A stretch of DNA of 64,000 bases from Azoarcus_F sp048158365 (GCA_048158365.1 JBLLNL010000006.1), one strand, 5' to 3'. Positions 1-10,000 are shown, numbered from the stretch's first letter. Translations and numbers: made by a program. Notes: a model not told the origin generated them from the letters alone.

Positions 1-97
1 GTACGCTGGGTCTCATCCGGTCACACTGACCGCTCCGAATCTCGTGGCCGCGTAGAATTCGCAGTTGTCGCTCCGCCGGCCGGTCTGCGAGGCCCGT

Positions 98-226
98 TCA
101 GGGCTTCAGGAAGGGTTGCACCGGATCGGCGCGGTGCTTCTTGTCCTGCTTGTCCTTCTTCTTTTCCTTCTGGGTTTTCAAGGGCTGTTTCTTGCCTTCC
201 TTGTTGCTGCTGCGTTCCTTGCTCAT
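98..226 (-). CDS. Small lysine-rich hypothetical protein (42 aa)
   Basis: Reverse-strand reading frame starting MSKERSSNKE and ending PVQPFLKP, with a purine-rich CGGAGCG ribosome-binding site just upstream of the ATG. Nearly half the residues are Lys, Arg, Glu or Asp, with runs such as KEKKKDKQDKK. No signal peptide or membrane segment is visible. Short proteins of this type (MSKER-SNKE start, basic body) recur in proteobacterial genomes without an assigned function. It may bind nucleic acid or ribosomes, but that is only inference from composition. The gene stands alone at the window edge. Confidence 0.6.
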   Translation of the reverse strand: MSKERSSNKEGKKQPLKTQKEKKKDKQDKKHRADPVQPFLKP

Positions 227-499
227 GACGCTCGCTCCGGAAATGTGCCCACCATGGATTGGCGGTATTCGATCATAGGAGTCGAAGCCGTCGGGCGATG
301 TGCGTTAGCGAACATTGGCCTGCTCTTCCTTCTGCGATTCGCGACCTGTGCCGCGTTAAGGGACAATACGGTTTCGGGAATGTACTCACGCACCGGCCGG
401 TGGCTTCAAGATGCTGCTGGGGATGATTCGCGGCGACAGGGGGCGTGAGATCCCGCATTCACCGTATTCCCTTCAATGGTCGTCGCATCACTCGAGAAC

Positions 500-1534
500 A
501 TGCCCCATCACCACGCGTTTCATCTGCTCGGCCTGACGCCGGGCGCTTCTTCAGCCGAGATCAAGCGCGCGTTCCGCCGGCTCGCGATGCAGTGGCATCC
601 GGATCGCAACCGCGATCCGCTGGCTCCGGATCGCTTCAAGCAGTTGCGTGAGGCCTACGAAAATCTCCTGGCAGATATCGCGGTGCAGTCCGAGGATCAG
701 GTTGAGCCCGGCGCGCCGCACGCAGACGCCGAACCATCGCCCCGACGTCGAGCGGCAGACCGTCGGCAGACGGTGGAAATTGGGCTCGAAGAAGCTTTCC
801 TCGGTTGCAAACGGCAGGTCTGGATCGAACGGGAGGCGCCCTGTGTCGACTGTACAGGCGAGGGCTTTCATGTCCTGTCGCACGGCCGGCTGTGCGCGGA
901 TTGCCACGGGTCGGGGCGTCTTCGCACGGCCAATGGACTGCAAAGCTGTGACGCCTGCCTCGGACGTGGCTATCGTTACCGCGCCGAATGCGAGACCTGC
1001 GCCGGCAGGGGTCGCATCGTCGGGCGCGAGCCGATCGAGCTGCAGGTGCCGGCCGGCAGCCGGGATGGGGCCGAGCTCAGGGTGGCGGGCGCGGGCGAAC
1101 GCGGCAACGGTCTGGACGGCGGCGATCTGCTCGTGACGATCCGTATCGCCGCGCATCCGCTGTACCGCATCGATGATCGCGACCTGGTGATCCGGCGACC
1201 GGTCGGCGCGTTGCGGATGCTGCTGGGCGGAGAGATCGTCGTGCCGCACCCGCGTGGTCGCCTGAGCCTCGAGATGACCGCCGGTCCGGTTCGAATGCGA
1301 GAATGGCGTCTCGATGGCGCGGGTTGGCCTGCAAGTGGCACCGGCGCACCGGGCGCGCTGCGGGTCGAATTGCACCCGGTGTGGCCGGAAGGCCTTACGC
1401 CCGAACTGCAGGGGCTGCTCGGTCCGCTGGTCGAGGCGATCGAACGCAGGGCGCCCGAATTCGAGCCGGAGGTGGCGGCCTGGAAAGCCCGTTGGCTGAG
1501 GCCAGGGTCGCGCGAAGACGAGGAGGGCTCATGA
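500..1534 (+). CDS. DnaJ-family co-chaperone (J domain plus zinc-finger and C-terminal domain)
   Basis: A 344-residue protein beginning MPHHHAFHLLGL. The J domain covers about residues 5-65 and has the HPD motif at 33-35. A cysteine-rich region follows with four CxxCxGxG repeats (CVDCTGEG, CADCHGSG, CDACLGRG, CETCAGRG), then the beta-rich C-terminal substrate-binding part. The Gly/Phe-rich linker of canonical DnaJ is replaced by a charged, Pro/Arg-rich stretch. It probably stimulates a DnaK-type Hsp70 ATPase. No dnaK or grpE is adjacent, so it is likely an accessory J protein and not the main DnaJ. An in-frame start at 476 would add eight residues but lies outside the J domain. The next gene begins one base after this stop. 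Confidence 0.85.
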   Translation: MPHHHAFHLLGLTPGASSAEIKRAFRRLAMQWHPDRNRDPLAPDRFKQLREAYENLLADIAVQSEDQVEPGAPHADAEPSPRRRAADRRQTVEIGLEEAFLGCKRQVWIEREAPCVDCTGEGFHVLSHGRLCADCHGSGRLRTANGLQSCDACLGRGYRYRAECETCAGRGRIVGREPIELQVPAGSRDGAELRVAGAGERGNGLDGGDLLVTIRIAAHPLYRIDDRDLVIRRPVGALRMLLGGEIVVPHPRGRLSLEMTAGPVRMREWRLDGAGWPASGTGAPGALRVELHPVWPEGLTPELQGLLGPLVEAIERRAPEFEPEVAAWKARWLRPGSREDEEGS

Positions 1535-1535
1535 C

Positions 1536-1862
1536 ATGATCCGCTGTCCGCAATGCGGCTCCACCGAATGCCGGGAGTCAAGATGGCGCAACGAGGACGA
1601 GCGTCGCAGGCAGCCGGGCGAGCGCCCGTTTCGTTGTCATGCGTGTCTGCATCTGTTTTTCAGCAGGGGCGGCCGGCGTCGGCTACGAGACAATCCCGTG
1701 GTCGCGGCGGTCGGCGGAAGCACGCTCGTGATGGTGCTGGCGGTCATCGTGATCATGTGGTTCTGGTCCAATCGTGACCGAGGCGCGCAAACGGTCACAG
1801 CGCCGGTGGTGGAGGCGCCCGTCGCGACGGGCGGAGGGGCTGCGGCGGGCACCGACGACTGA
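1536..1862 (+). CDS. Zinc-ribbon, single-pass membrane protein (108 aa)
   Basis: Starts MIRCPQCGS. Two CxxC pairs (CPQC near residue 4, CHAC near residue 35) form a probable zinc ribbon. A hydrophobic helix at about residues 57-77 (VVAAVGGSTLVMVLAVIVIM) is followed by a low-complexity Ala/Gly/Val tail. Its start is immediately after the DnaJ-like stop, so the two are probably cotranscribed. The family is not recognised. A membrane-tethered zinc ribbon next to a J protein could relate to protein quality control, but nothing in the sequence proves this. Confidence 0.65.
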   Translation: MIRCPQCGSTECRESRWRNEDERRRQPGERPFRCHACLHLFFSRGGRRRLRDNPVVAAVGGSTLVMVLAVIVIMWFWSNRDRGAQTVTAPVVEAPVATGGGAAAGTDD

Positions 1863-1917
1863 GGTGTGCCTGCGGGGCGTCCACAGCTGCGGCGAGCGTT
1901 CGCTGGCGTGTAAACGC

Positions 1918-1949
1918 GCACCGGCGAATCGTCTTCGATTCGCCGGTGC
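1918..1949. terminator. Bidirectional hairpin terminator
   Basis: A perfect 14-bp stem (GCACCGGCGAATCG and its complement) with a TCTT loop lies between two convergent genes. A second smaller GGGCC/GGCCC hairpin at about 1958-1972 is followed by a short T-containing tract. Position and symmetry fit termination from both sides. Confidence 0.6.
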
Positions 1950-1982
1950 GGCTGCCAGGGCCATCAGGCCCCCTTTATGCGA

Positions 1983-4220
1983 TCAGATCCGTGCGGCCTT
2001 CAGAATGCCATTGAGGGTCGCGCTCGGACGCATGACCGCCTTGCACTTCTCGGGATCTGCAAGAAAATAGCCGCCGATATCGACCGGCTTGCCCTGCACA
2101 GACGACAGCTCTTCGACGATCTTCTGCTCGTTCTCACGCAGCGACTTCGCGAGCGGTGCGAAGCTGGCTGCCAGTTCGGCGTCCTCCTTCTGCGCGGCGA
2201 GCGTTTCGGCCCAGAACAGGGCGAGATAGAACTGGCTGCCACGGTTGTCGAGCTCACCGGTCTTGCGCGACGGCGACTTGTTTTCGTCGAGCAGCCTGCC
2301 GGTGGCTTCGTCCAGCGTCTTCGCGAGGATCTTGGCCTTGGTGTTGCCGGTCTTGATGCCCAGATCCTCGAGCGACACCGCCAGCGCAAGGTACTCGCCC
2401 AGCGAATCCCAGCGCAAGTGGTTTTCCTGCGTGAGCTGCTGCACGTGCTTGGGTGCCGAACCGCCTGCGCCGGTCTCGTACATGCCGCCACCGGCCATCA
2501 GAGGCACGATCGACAGCATCTTGGCCGACGTGCCCAGCTCCATGATCGGGAACAGGTCGGTCAGATAGTCGCGCAGGATGTTGCCGGTCACCGAAATGGT
2601 GTCGAGTCCTCGGACCACGCGCTCCAGCGTGAAGCGCATCGCGCGCACCTGGCTCATGATCTGGATATCGAGATCGCTGGTGTCGTGGTCCTTGAGATAG
2701 GTCTGCACCTTCTTGATCAACTCGTTCTCGTGCGGCCGGTAAGGGTCGAGCCAGAATACGGCCGGCATGCCGGAATTGCGCGCACGGGTAACGGCGAGCT
2801 TGACCCAGTCGCGGATCGGCGCGTCCTTGACCTGGCACATGCGCCAGATGTCGCCTTCTTCGACGTTCTGCGCGAGCAGCACTTCACCGGTATCGAGGTC
2901 GGTGATGTTGGCCACGCCAGTCTCGGAAATCTCGAAGGTCTTGTCGTGGGAACCGTATTCCTCGGCTTTTTGCGCCATCAGGCCGACGTTCGGCACCGTG
3001 CCCATCGTGCGCGGGTCGAAGTTGCCGTGCCATTTGCAGAAGTTGATCATCTCCTGGTAGATGCGCGCAAAGGTGGATTCCGGCATCACGCACTTGCTGT
3101 CGTACTGCTTGCCATCGGGGCCCCACATCTTGCCGCCCTGGCGGATCATCGCAGGCATCGACGCGTCTACGATGATGTCGTTCGGCGAATGGAAGTTGGT
3201 GATGCCCTTGGCCGAGTCGACCATGGCCAATGCCGGTCTGTGCTCCTGGCAGGCGTGCAGGTCGCGAATGATCTCGTCGTGCTTGGATTCGGGCAGGGTC
3301 TTGATCTTCTCGTACAGGTCGAGCATGCCGTTATTGACGTTGATGCCGAGTTCGTCGAACAGCTTGCCGTGCTTCTCGAAGGCTTCCTTGTAGTAGATCT
3401 TGACGCAATGGCCGAACACGATCGGGTGCGAGACCTTCATCATCGTCGCCTTCACGTGCAGCGAGAACAGGATGTCAGCGTCGCGGCAGTCGTCGAGTTC
3501 CCGCTCGTAGAACTCGCACAGTGCCTTCTTGCTCATGAACATCGAATCGATGATCTCGCCGTCCTGAAGCGAAACCTTGGGCTTCAGCACGATGGTCTTG
3601 CCCGACTTGGTGATCAGCTCCATCTTGACGTCGCGCGCCTTATCCAGCGTCAGCGACTTCTCGCCGTGATAGAAGTCGCCGCGGTGCATGTGCGAGACGT
3701 GCGTCTGCGACCACTGCTTCCATTCACCCATCGAGTGCGGATTCTTCTTCGCGTAGTTCTTGACCGCGGTGGGCGCGCGACGGTCGGAGTTACCCTCGCG
3801 CAAGACCGGGTTCACCGCCGAGCCGAGGCACTTGCCATAGCGTGCGATGATCGCCTTGTCTTCGTCCGTCTTGGGGTCTTCCGGATAGTCGGGAATCTTG
3901 TAGCCCTTGGCCTGCAGTTCCTTGATGCAGGCCTTGAGCTGTCCCACCGAGGCGCTGATGTTGGGCAGCTTGATGATGTTCGCGTCGGGGTCGAGCGTCT
4001 TGCGGCCCAGTTCGCCGAGCGTATCCGGAACCTTCTGGTCATCGCTCAGATAGTCGGAGAATTCAGTCAGCACTCGAGCCGACACCGAGATGTCCGCCTT
4101 GGCGATCTCGACGCCCGCCGGGCCGGTGAAGGTCCGGACGATCGGTAGAAACGCGCACGTCGCCAGCAACGGCGCTTCGTCCGTGAGCGTGTAAATGATC
4201 TTAGATTTCCCTGTATGCAT
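1983..4220 (-). CDS. icd: Isocitrate dehydrogenase, monomeric NADP-dependent type
   Basis: A 745-residue protein starting MHTGKSKIIYTLTDEAPLLA, a characteristic opening of the monomeric IDH family (usually about 740 aa). It oxidatively decarboxylates isocitrate to 2-oxoglutarate with NADP in the TCA cycle. The ATG at 4220 is preceded by a strong GGGGGAG ribosome-binding site, which decides it against a longer in-frame extension. Internal signatures include SQTHVSHMHRGDFYHGEKS and WDSLGEYLALAVSLEDLG. The gene is monocistronic, with its own promoter upstream and a hairpin terminator downstream. It is unrelated in sequence to the dimeric 45-kDa IDH. Confidence 0.95.
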   Translation of the reverse strand: MHTGKSKIIYTLTDEAPLLATCAFLPIVRTFTGPAGVEIAKADISVSARVLTEFSDYLSDDQKVPDTLGELGRKTLDPDANIIKLPNISASVGQLKACIKELQAKGYKIPDYPEDPKTDEDKAIIARYGKCLGSAVNPVLREGNSDRRAPTAVKNYAKKNPHSMGEWKQWSQTHVSHMHRGDFYHGEKSLTLDKARDVKMELITKSGKTIVLKPKVSLQDGEIIDSMFMSKKALCEFYERELDDCRDADILFSLHVKATMMKVSHPIVFGHCVKIYYKEAFEKHGKLFDELGINVNNGMLDLYEKIKTLPESKHDEIIRDLHACQEHRPALAMVDSAKGITNFHSPNDIIVDASMPAMIRQGGKMWGPDGKQYDSKCVMPESTFARIYQEMINFCKWHGNFDPRTMGTVPNVGLMAQKAEEYGSHDKTFEISETGVANITDLDTGEVLLAQNVEEGDIWRMCQVKDAPIRDWVKLAVTRARNSGMPAVFWLDPYRPHENELIKKVQTYLKDHDTSDLDIQIMSQVRAMRFTLERVVRGLDTISVTGNILRDYLTDLFPIMELGTSAKMLSIVPLMAGGGMYETGAGGSAPKHVQQLTQENHLRWDSLGEYLALAVSLEDLGIKTGNTKAKILAKTLDEATGRLLDENKSPSRKTGELDNRGSQFYLALFWAETLAAQKEDAELAASFAPLAKSLRENEQKIVEELSSVQGKPVDIGGYFLADPEKCKAVMRPSATLNGILKAARI

Positions 4221-4293
4221 TTTCTCCCCCTTTTGAAGAGCTGAACAAATGACAAGCTGCCTGAGGCTCCACGCCTGCAAAACCCAACGACCC

Positions 4294-4322
4294 ATTATAC
4301 GTGGCGCAGGCCCGTTCATGCG
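4294..4322 (-). promoter_or_regulatory. Probable sigma-70 promoter of icd
   Basis: On the reverse strand a perfect TATAAT box occupies 4294-4299, about 75 bp upstream of the icd start. The -35 region is poor (a TGAA-containing hexamer at about 16-17 bp spacing). Confidence 0.4.
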
Positions 4323-4515
4323 TGGGATTGCTTCAGGCAGTGCTGCGACGTCGCGACCGACAACCAGCAAAGCCGCACATGCCCTCTATACCGGCGCCTG
4401 TTCGACCGTTCGGATTCGGGGCACGTGTTGAGTTGCGTCAAGGCGCCGCGTTCAGCTCTCATTCATCTTCATGTCCATAGAATCCGTGGCCAATTACCCA
4501 CCGAGGAGCATTCAG

Positions 4516-5007
4516 ATGAGCCCGAAAGTCACTTTTCTCGCACTGCTGGCGGTCACCGCGCTGGTGCACGTCGACGTGGCCGCTGCGACCGAACCCGTGC
4601 GGCCGGTCACAGGAGCCGAAGCGCAGCCTGCCTCGGGTCGGTGTCTTCCGAGCGAACCCACGGTCAGAGAGGGCATGGAGGCCATCCGGACACATGTCGA
4701 AGCCGCGCTGACGGCGGCCGGGGGCCGGGACATGGACCCGGACGAACTGGTCACGCTGGCCCGGACGATCGACGGGAAGCTTCCAGGGATACGCGCGGAA
4801 GGTCTGCCCAAGCCCTGTCATCGCCAATTTCTGCTGATCACCGACGACATCAGCAATGGTACGGACCTGATGATCGGCGCCCAGCGCGTGGAGGCTCAGC
4901 GAATGGGCTTGATGACGGTGGTGCAGGCGCTCAATCTTTACGGGCGTCGGTTCGATCATCCCGACTGGCATGTCCTGTCCTACGTGCCGGGTCGCAAGGC
5001 GCCGTAG
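4516..5007 (+). CDS. Secreted or periplasmic protein of unknown function (163 aa)
   Basis: The chosen start (MSPKVTFLALLAV) follows a GAGGAG ribosome-binding site and opens a typical signal peptide: Lys, a hydrophobic core to about residue 18, then an Ala-rich cleavage region (DVAAA). The mature part has two cysteines (GRCLPSE and KPCHRQF) that could pair. It ends LSYVPGRKAP. The family is not recognised. The TAG stop lies within the terminus of a truncated mobile repeat that begins at 5005, so the native 3' end may have been altered. Confidence 0.65.
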   Translation: MSPKVTFLALLAVTALVHVDVAAATEPVRPVTGAEAQPASGRCLPSEPTVREGMEAIRTHVEAALTAAGGRDMDPDELVTLARTIDGKLPGIRAEGLPKPCHRQFLLITDDISNGTDLMIGAQRVEAQRMGLMTVVQALNLYGRRFDHPDWHVLSYVPGRKAP

Positions 5008-5048
5008 GAGGCTGTCGGCCTTGATGCTGATCTACTGCGCCGGTGGTT
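5005..5048 (-). repeat. Truncated copy of MITE-A
   Basis: About 43 bp match the right terminus of the repeats at 6627-6795 and 29091-29256 (TAGGAGGCTGTCGG, then CTGATCTACTGCGCCGG) with about three mismatches. The similarity stops abruptly, so only one end of the element remains. Confidence 0.7.
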
Positions 5049-5058
5049 GCCGAGTGCG

Positions 5059-5328
5059 TCAGCGGCTGCCCGGAACGCCGAAAAGGCTCAGAATGTCCTG
5101 AAAGGCGCGCGCGCTGGTCTTGGGGTCGTAACGCTCGAAAGCCTTTTGCTGCCGCACCCGATCTGCGGGCGGCAGCGCGTCGAGGATGGTCTTGCGTTCG
5201 ACCAGGATATCCTGATGCATCCGCTCGGTGACGAAGACGAACGGCATCGGCAGATAGATGCCATTGGTCTGACGCAGATGAAAACGGGGCTGAGAGGGCA
5301 GGATGTTGTCGGAGTGGTGACTTTTCAT
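5059..5328 (-). CDS. Small hypothetical protein (89 aa)
   Basis: Begins MKSHHSDNILPSQPRF and ends DILSLFGVPGSR. It has an AAGGCG-type ribosome-binding site just upstream. It is hydrophilic, with no signal peptide, membrane helix or metal motif. The central stretch (YLPMPFVFVTERMHQDIL) is followed by a charged helical tail. The family is not recognised. Codon use fits the surrounding chromosome, which supports a real gene. It is transcribed divergently from the RND adaptor gene. Confidence 0.5.
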   Translation of the reverse strand: MKSHHSDNILPSQPRFHLRQTNGIYLPMPFVFVTERMHQDILVERKTILDALPPADRVRQQKAFERYDPKTSARAFQDILSLFGVPGSR

Positions 5329-5391
5329 GACGCCTTACGTTGAGGAGGACTGAATCCGAGTCTTTTTATACCATCGCGACGAGCGAAACAT

Positions 5392-5403
5392 TGACCTAGG
5401 TCA
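5392..5403. promoter_or_regulatory. Palindromic operator candidate TGACCTAGGTCA
   Basis: A perfect 12-bp palindrome lies in the intergenic region between the 89-aa gene and the divergent RND operon. It overlaps a TTGACC hexamer that could serve as a -35 box. Short perfect dyads at such positions often bind TetR- or MarR-family repressors of efflux genes. No regulator gene is adjacent. Confidence 0.3.
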
Positions 5404-5545
5404 CTACGGATGCATTTTCTTACGTCTGATCGCGGATTCACGCCTGCCCAGCCACTCCATGAGTGACGATCGCGTTCGTCCGGGAGGCTGCTAGAATTCG
5501 GGCTATCCTTCCGCGCGACGCAGCCACCTCCTTTCAGGCAGCATC

Positions 5546-6619
5546 ATGTTCAGACGTTTCAAGCCCGGCCCGATCACGCTTGCGGTTGTTCTCGCACTGG
5601 GGCTGGTTGCCTGGATGGTTTCCGGATCGGTGAATGTCTTCAGGGAGGACGAACCGCCGATTCCGGAAGTGCTGCCGACCATGCCCATGCAGGTCGAGAC
5701 GCGCTGGATGGAGGCCCAGCAGTATGCGCCCCGGCTGACGCTGCAGGGCCAGATCGAACCCATTCAGCAGCTCGATTTCGCGTCGCAGATCGCCGCCTCG
5801 ATAGAGGCTCTTCCGCTGCCGGCCGGTGCGCCGGTGAGCAAGGGGCAGGTCTTCGCGCATCTCTCGCTGGATGCGCGGCAGGCAGAGGCCACGCGTTTCG
5901 AGGCGGAAGTACGGCTTCGCGAAAGCGAGCTTGCCGCGGTCGAACGCCTGCGTGTCAGCGGGATGCAGACCGAGACGGAGCGGCTCAGGATCCTGGGCGA
6001 ACTCGCGCGGGTGCGCGCGGAACTCGAAAGCGCGCGTCTGGCCATCGCGCATACGCGGCCGGCCGCGCCCTTCGATGCCATGCTGGATCGCCGTCTGGTC
6101 GAAGTGGGGGACTATGTGCAGCCGGGCACACCGCTGGCGCGGCTGGTCGCGATCGATCGGATCAAGGTCACCGCACAGGTGCCGCAGCAGGAGGTGATGC
6201 ATCTCGCAATGGGTCAGGACGCGGACATCGACCTCCTCGACGGGCGTCGCCTGACCGGCACGCTGACCTTCATCGCCAGTGCGGCCGAGCCGGGCACGCG
6301 CAGCTTCCGCATCGAGCTCGAGGTGGACAATCCGGATCGGCTGCGCATCGCCGGTGCCAGTGCGACCGTGAGGATTCATCTGCCGCCCGTGATGGCGCAC
6401 CGCGTGTCGCCGGCCCTGCTGGCGCTCGATGGCGACGGACGGCTGGGCGTTCGCCTCGTCGATGAGGACGACCGGATGGAGATCGTGCCGATACGTCTGC
6501 TGAGCGTGGACAACGACGGCGCCTGGATCACCGGCGTCGGCGAGCGGCTTCGCATGATCACCCGCGGTGGTGGTTTCGTCGAGCCCGGCGACCGTGTCGT
6601 CCCGGTGGACATCGACTAG
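5546..6619 (+). CDS. RND efflux periplasmic adaptor (HlyD/MFP family)
   Basis: A 357-residue protein. An N-terminal membrane anchor (about residues 10-28, PITLAVVLALGLVAWMVSG) is followed by a barrel-sandwich lipoyl-like half (LTLQGQIEPIQQLDFASQI, GAPVSKGQVFAHL). Next come an alpha-helical hairpin rich in Glu/Arg/Leu (about 115-165), the second half-motif (VEVGDYVQPGTPLARLV) and a beta-barrel domain. It bridges an inner-membrane RND pump to an outer-membrane channel. The pump gene lies downstream, but about 400 bp of inserted repeats separate them. No outer-membrane factor gene is nearby, so a TolC-like channel encoded elsewhere is probably used. Confidence 0.9.
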   Translation: MFRRFKPGPITLAVVLALGLVAWMVSGSVNVFREDEPPIPEVLPTMPMQVETRWMEAQQYAPRLTLQGQIEPIQQLDFASQIAASIEALPLPAGAPVSKGQVFAHLSLDARQAEATRFEAEVRLRESELAAVERLRVSGMQTETERLRILGELARVRAELESARLAIAHTRPAAPFDAMLDRRLVEVGDYVQPGTPLARLVAIDRIKVTAQVPQQEVMHLAMGQDADIDLLDGRRLTGTLTFIASAAEPGTRSFRIELEVDNPDRLRIAGASATVRIHLPPVMAHRVSPALLALDGDGRLGVRLVDEDDRMEIVPIRLLSVDNDGAWITGVGERLRMITRGGGFVEPGDRVVPVDID

Positions 6620-6626
6620 CATGATC

Positions 6627-6795
6627 CTAGGAGGCTGTCGGACTTGAGCGATCGTCACGAGCCGGGTGGGAAAGCGAGGACAGATCTGGTCGATTTTGAG
6701 GCGCATAGTGGTTCTATGCAACGAAAAATCGGGCAGATATGGACCGCTTCTCCCACCGGCGCAGTAGATCAGCCTCAAGTCCGACGGCCTCCTAG
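6627..6795 (+). mobile_element. MITE-A, full-length copy 1 (169 bp)
   Basis: Terminal inverted repeats of about 22 bp (CTAGGAGGCTGTCGGACTTG outward, CTCAAGTCCGACGGCCTCCT at the other end) bound a non-coding core. The core holds a small central hairpin (GCATAG/CTATGC at 6703-6719). A second copy at 29091-29256 is over 90% alike and a truncated one starts at 5005. The terminal CTAG tetramers could be target duplications of an IS5-type transposase. No transposase is encoded. Confidence 0.85.
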
Positions 6796-7022
6796 AAACC
6801 GCAGTTGACCGCTTCGTCATTTGCCTCGAGTTCAATGAATGCTGACTCTGTTGCCTCCGAGACGGGTCGCCAGATGGGTGAGTCCGCTACGCGCCCGATT
6901 GCACGCCTGGCGCGCCTGGCGTCGTTGCTCCTCGTTGCAGGGAGTGACCATGCGGCCTCGTCGCGCCTTGCCAGACGGCCCGCCACACCCACACTCGCGC
7001 ACGTCCAACTGCGGTTTCTAGG
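6791..7022 (+). mobile_element. MITE-B, miniature inverted-repeat element (232 bp)
   Basis: The ends CCTAGAAACCGCAGTTG and CAACTGCGGTTTCTAGG are exact inverted complements. The element abuts MITE-A and shares the CCTAG at 6791-6795, so one inserted at the CTAG end of the other. Its right end is the base immediately before the ATG of the RND permease. It is non-coding and carries no transposase. Only one copy is seen in this window. Confidence 0.75.
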
Positions 7023-10000
7023 ATGAAATCGCCGATTCGGGCCGCGATCGACCGTAGCCGTGCGACGCTGACGGCGCTGCTGTGTCTGCTGGTGGGCGGA
7101 TTCGCGGCCTATGTGTCCATTCCCAAGGAGGCCAATCCGGACGTCACGATTCCGATCATCTACGTGTCGATGGAGCTGCAGGGCATCAGCCCCGAGGATG
7201 GCGAACGCCTGCTGGTGCGCCCGATGGAGCAGGAATTGCGGGCGATCGAGGGCATCAAGAAGATGAGCTCGGTCGCGAGCGAGGGGCATGCGTCGGTGAC
7301 GCTGGAGTTCGATGCCGGTTTCGATCCGGCGCGGGCGCTGCAGGACGTGCGCGAGAAGGTCGACACGGCCCGTGCCAAGTTGCCCGCCGAAGCGGACGAA
7401 CCGCGCGTTCACGAGATCAATGTGGCGCTGTTTCCGGTGTTGACGATCGGTCTGTCCGGACCGTTCGCCGAGTCCGAACTCGTGTTTCTGGCGCGCGAGA
7501 TCAAGCAGGCGATCGAGGGTGTGCCGGCGGTGCTGGAAGTCGATATCGGCGGCGACCGGGAGGACCTGCTCGAGATCATCGTCGCACCCCAGGTGCTCGA
7601 GAGCTACGGCGTCGATTACGGTCTGCTCGCGACGCTGGTTTCGCGCAACAACCGCCTGGTGGCAGCGGGCAGTCTGGACACCGGTGTGGGTCGCATGGCG
7701 ATGACGGTGCCGGGTGTGATCGAGGATCTCGACGATCTGCTCGCGATGCCGGTGAAGGCCGATGGCGACACGATCATCACCTTCGGCGATGTCGCGACGC
7801 TGCGGCGCAGCTTCAAGGACCCGGAGGGGTTCGCGCGCATCAACGGACAGCCTGCGGTCGCGCTCGAGGTGTCCAAACGGGCCGGTGCGAACATCATCGA
7901 GACGATCGCGCAGGTCAAGGCGGTGGTCGAGCAGGCCCGACGCATCGCGCCGCCCGGCCTGCAAGTCGACTACATCATGGACCAGTCGCGCGAGATCGAG
8001 GACATCCTGCGCGACCTGCTCAACAACGTGCTGACCGCGGTCGTGCTGGTGTTGATCCTGATCGTCGCGACGATGGGGCCGCGATCGGCCCTGCTGGTCG
8101 GCCTGACGATACCGGGTGCCTTCCTCACCGGGATCCTGGCGATCTGGGCGATCGGTTACACGATGAATATCATCGTGCTTTTTTCGTTGATTCTGGTGGC
8201 GGGCATGCTCGTCGATGGTGCGATCGTCGTCGGCGAACTTGCGGACCGGAATCTGGCGGCCGGCGCGTCTCCTGCCGATGCGTGGGCCGCTGCGGCCGAC
8301 CGCATGGCATGGCCGATCATCGCCTCGACCGCGACCACGCTGGCGGTGTTCGTGCCGCTGCTGTTCTGGCCAGGCGTGGTCGGCGAGTTCATGAAGTACC
8401 TGCCGGCGACGGTCATCCTGTGCCTGCTGGCTTCGCTGGCGATGGCGCTGATCTTCCTGCCCACGCTCGGCAGCATCGCCGGTGGTCGCAGGGCCGGCGT
8501 TGTGGCCGGGGTCGGCGAGAGCCGGGGGTACCGGGTCGTGCTGGCGAGACTGCTCGAGAGGCCGGGGTTGACGCTGCTGGGCATGCTGGCGCTGATCTCG
8601 CTGGTCTATGCGGCGTATGGGCGCTTCAATCACGGCGTGGAGTTCTTCCCGTCGGTCGAGCCTGATTCGGCGCAGATCCAGGTTCGCGCCCGCGGCGATC
8701 TGTCCATCCACGAACGTGACGCGATCCTGAAGGAGGTCGAGGCGCGCCTGCTGGGCATGCCCGAGGTCAAGGCCTTGTATGCCCGATCGTTTTCAACGCC
8801 AGCCGAGGGGCGCGGTGGTCCGGACGTGATCGGCGTGTTGCAGTTCCAGCTGACCGAATGGCATCAACGCCGGCCGGCGTCGCGCATCCTGGAGTCGATG
8901 CGTGCGCGTACCGCGGACCTGCCCGGCATCGTGATCGAGGTGCGCGAGCAGGAGCAGGGGCCGACCGCCGGCAAACCGGTGCAGTTGCAGATCGCGTCTG
9001 TCGACCCGCAACTGGCCGGCCGGGTCACGGACCTGCTGCGCGCGCGGATGCAGTCGCTCGGCGGTTTCGTCGACATCGAGGACGACCGCAGCCTTGCCGG
9101 AATCGAATGGCGTGTCCGGGTCGATCGCGAGGCCGCGACGCGTTTCGGCGCGGATGTGCTCAGCGTCGGCAGCGCGGTGCAACTGGTCACGCATGGTCTG
9201 ATGCTCGCGACCTACCGTCCGGAGGATGCGACCGACGAGGTCGATATCCGGGTGCGCCTGCCCGAGAGCTGGCGCTCGCTCGACCAGCTCGGCCGACTCA
9301 CGCTGAACACGTCGCGCGGACAGGTGCCGCTGTCCAACTTCGTGACGCTCGAACCGGCGCCCAAGACCGGCACCGTGCGCAGGATCGACGGCCAGCGCGC
9401 GATCACGCTGCAGGCCGACCTGCAGGATGGTTACCGCCTGGACGAACGCCTGCGGGTGCTCGGCGCGGTCTTCGGCGAGCTGCCGGCCGGCGTGTCGATC
9501 AAGGTATCCGGCGAGGATGCGGATCAGCGCGAAGCCGCAGCCTTCCTGGCCACCGCGTTCCTGGTCGCGCTGTTGCTGATGACGCTGATTCTGGTGACCC
9601 AGTTCAACAGTCTTTACCAGACCGCGCTGGTGCTGTCGGCGATCGTGTTCTCCACGGCCGGCGTGCTGCTGGGCCTGCTGATCACCGGTCAGCCGTTCGG
9701 GATCGTGATGGTGGGTATGGGGGTCATCGCGCTGGCCGGCATCGTCGTGAACAACAACATCGTGCTCATCGACACCTACAACGCGATGCGTCGCGATGGA
9801 ATGTCCGCGTTCGATGCGGCACTCGAGACCGGCTGCGTGCGCCTGCGCCCGGTATTGCTGACTGCGATCACGACGATACTCGGCCTGATGCCGATGGTGC
9901 TCGGCGTCAACGTGAATCTGCTCGAGCCCAGCCTGGGCGTCGGGGCACCCTCGACGCAATGGTGGACGCAGCTGTCCAGCGCGATCGCAGGGGGTCTCGC

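Noticed and set aside
65..448. Long forward frame with a hydrophobic N-terminal region
   Set aside because: It is the antisense shadow of the Lys-rich reverse-strand gene (98-226); Leu/Phe runs arise from complementing Lys codons.
1977..4148. Forward open frame of over 700 codons
   Set aside because: Shadow of icd; the reverse strand carries a full-length recognised enzyme.
6805..7021. Short forward frames between the RND genes
   Set aside because: They fall inside MITE-B and have no ribosome-binding site or protein-like composition.
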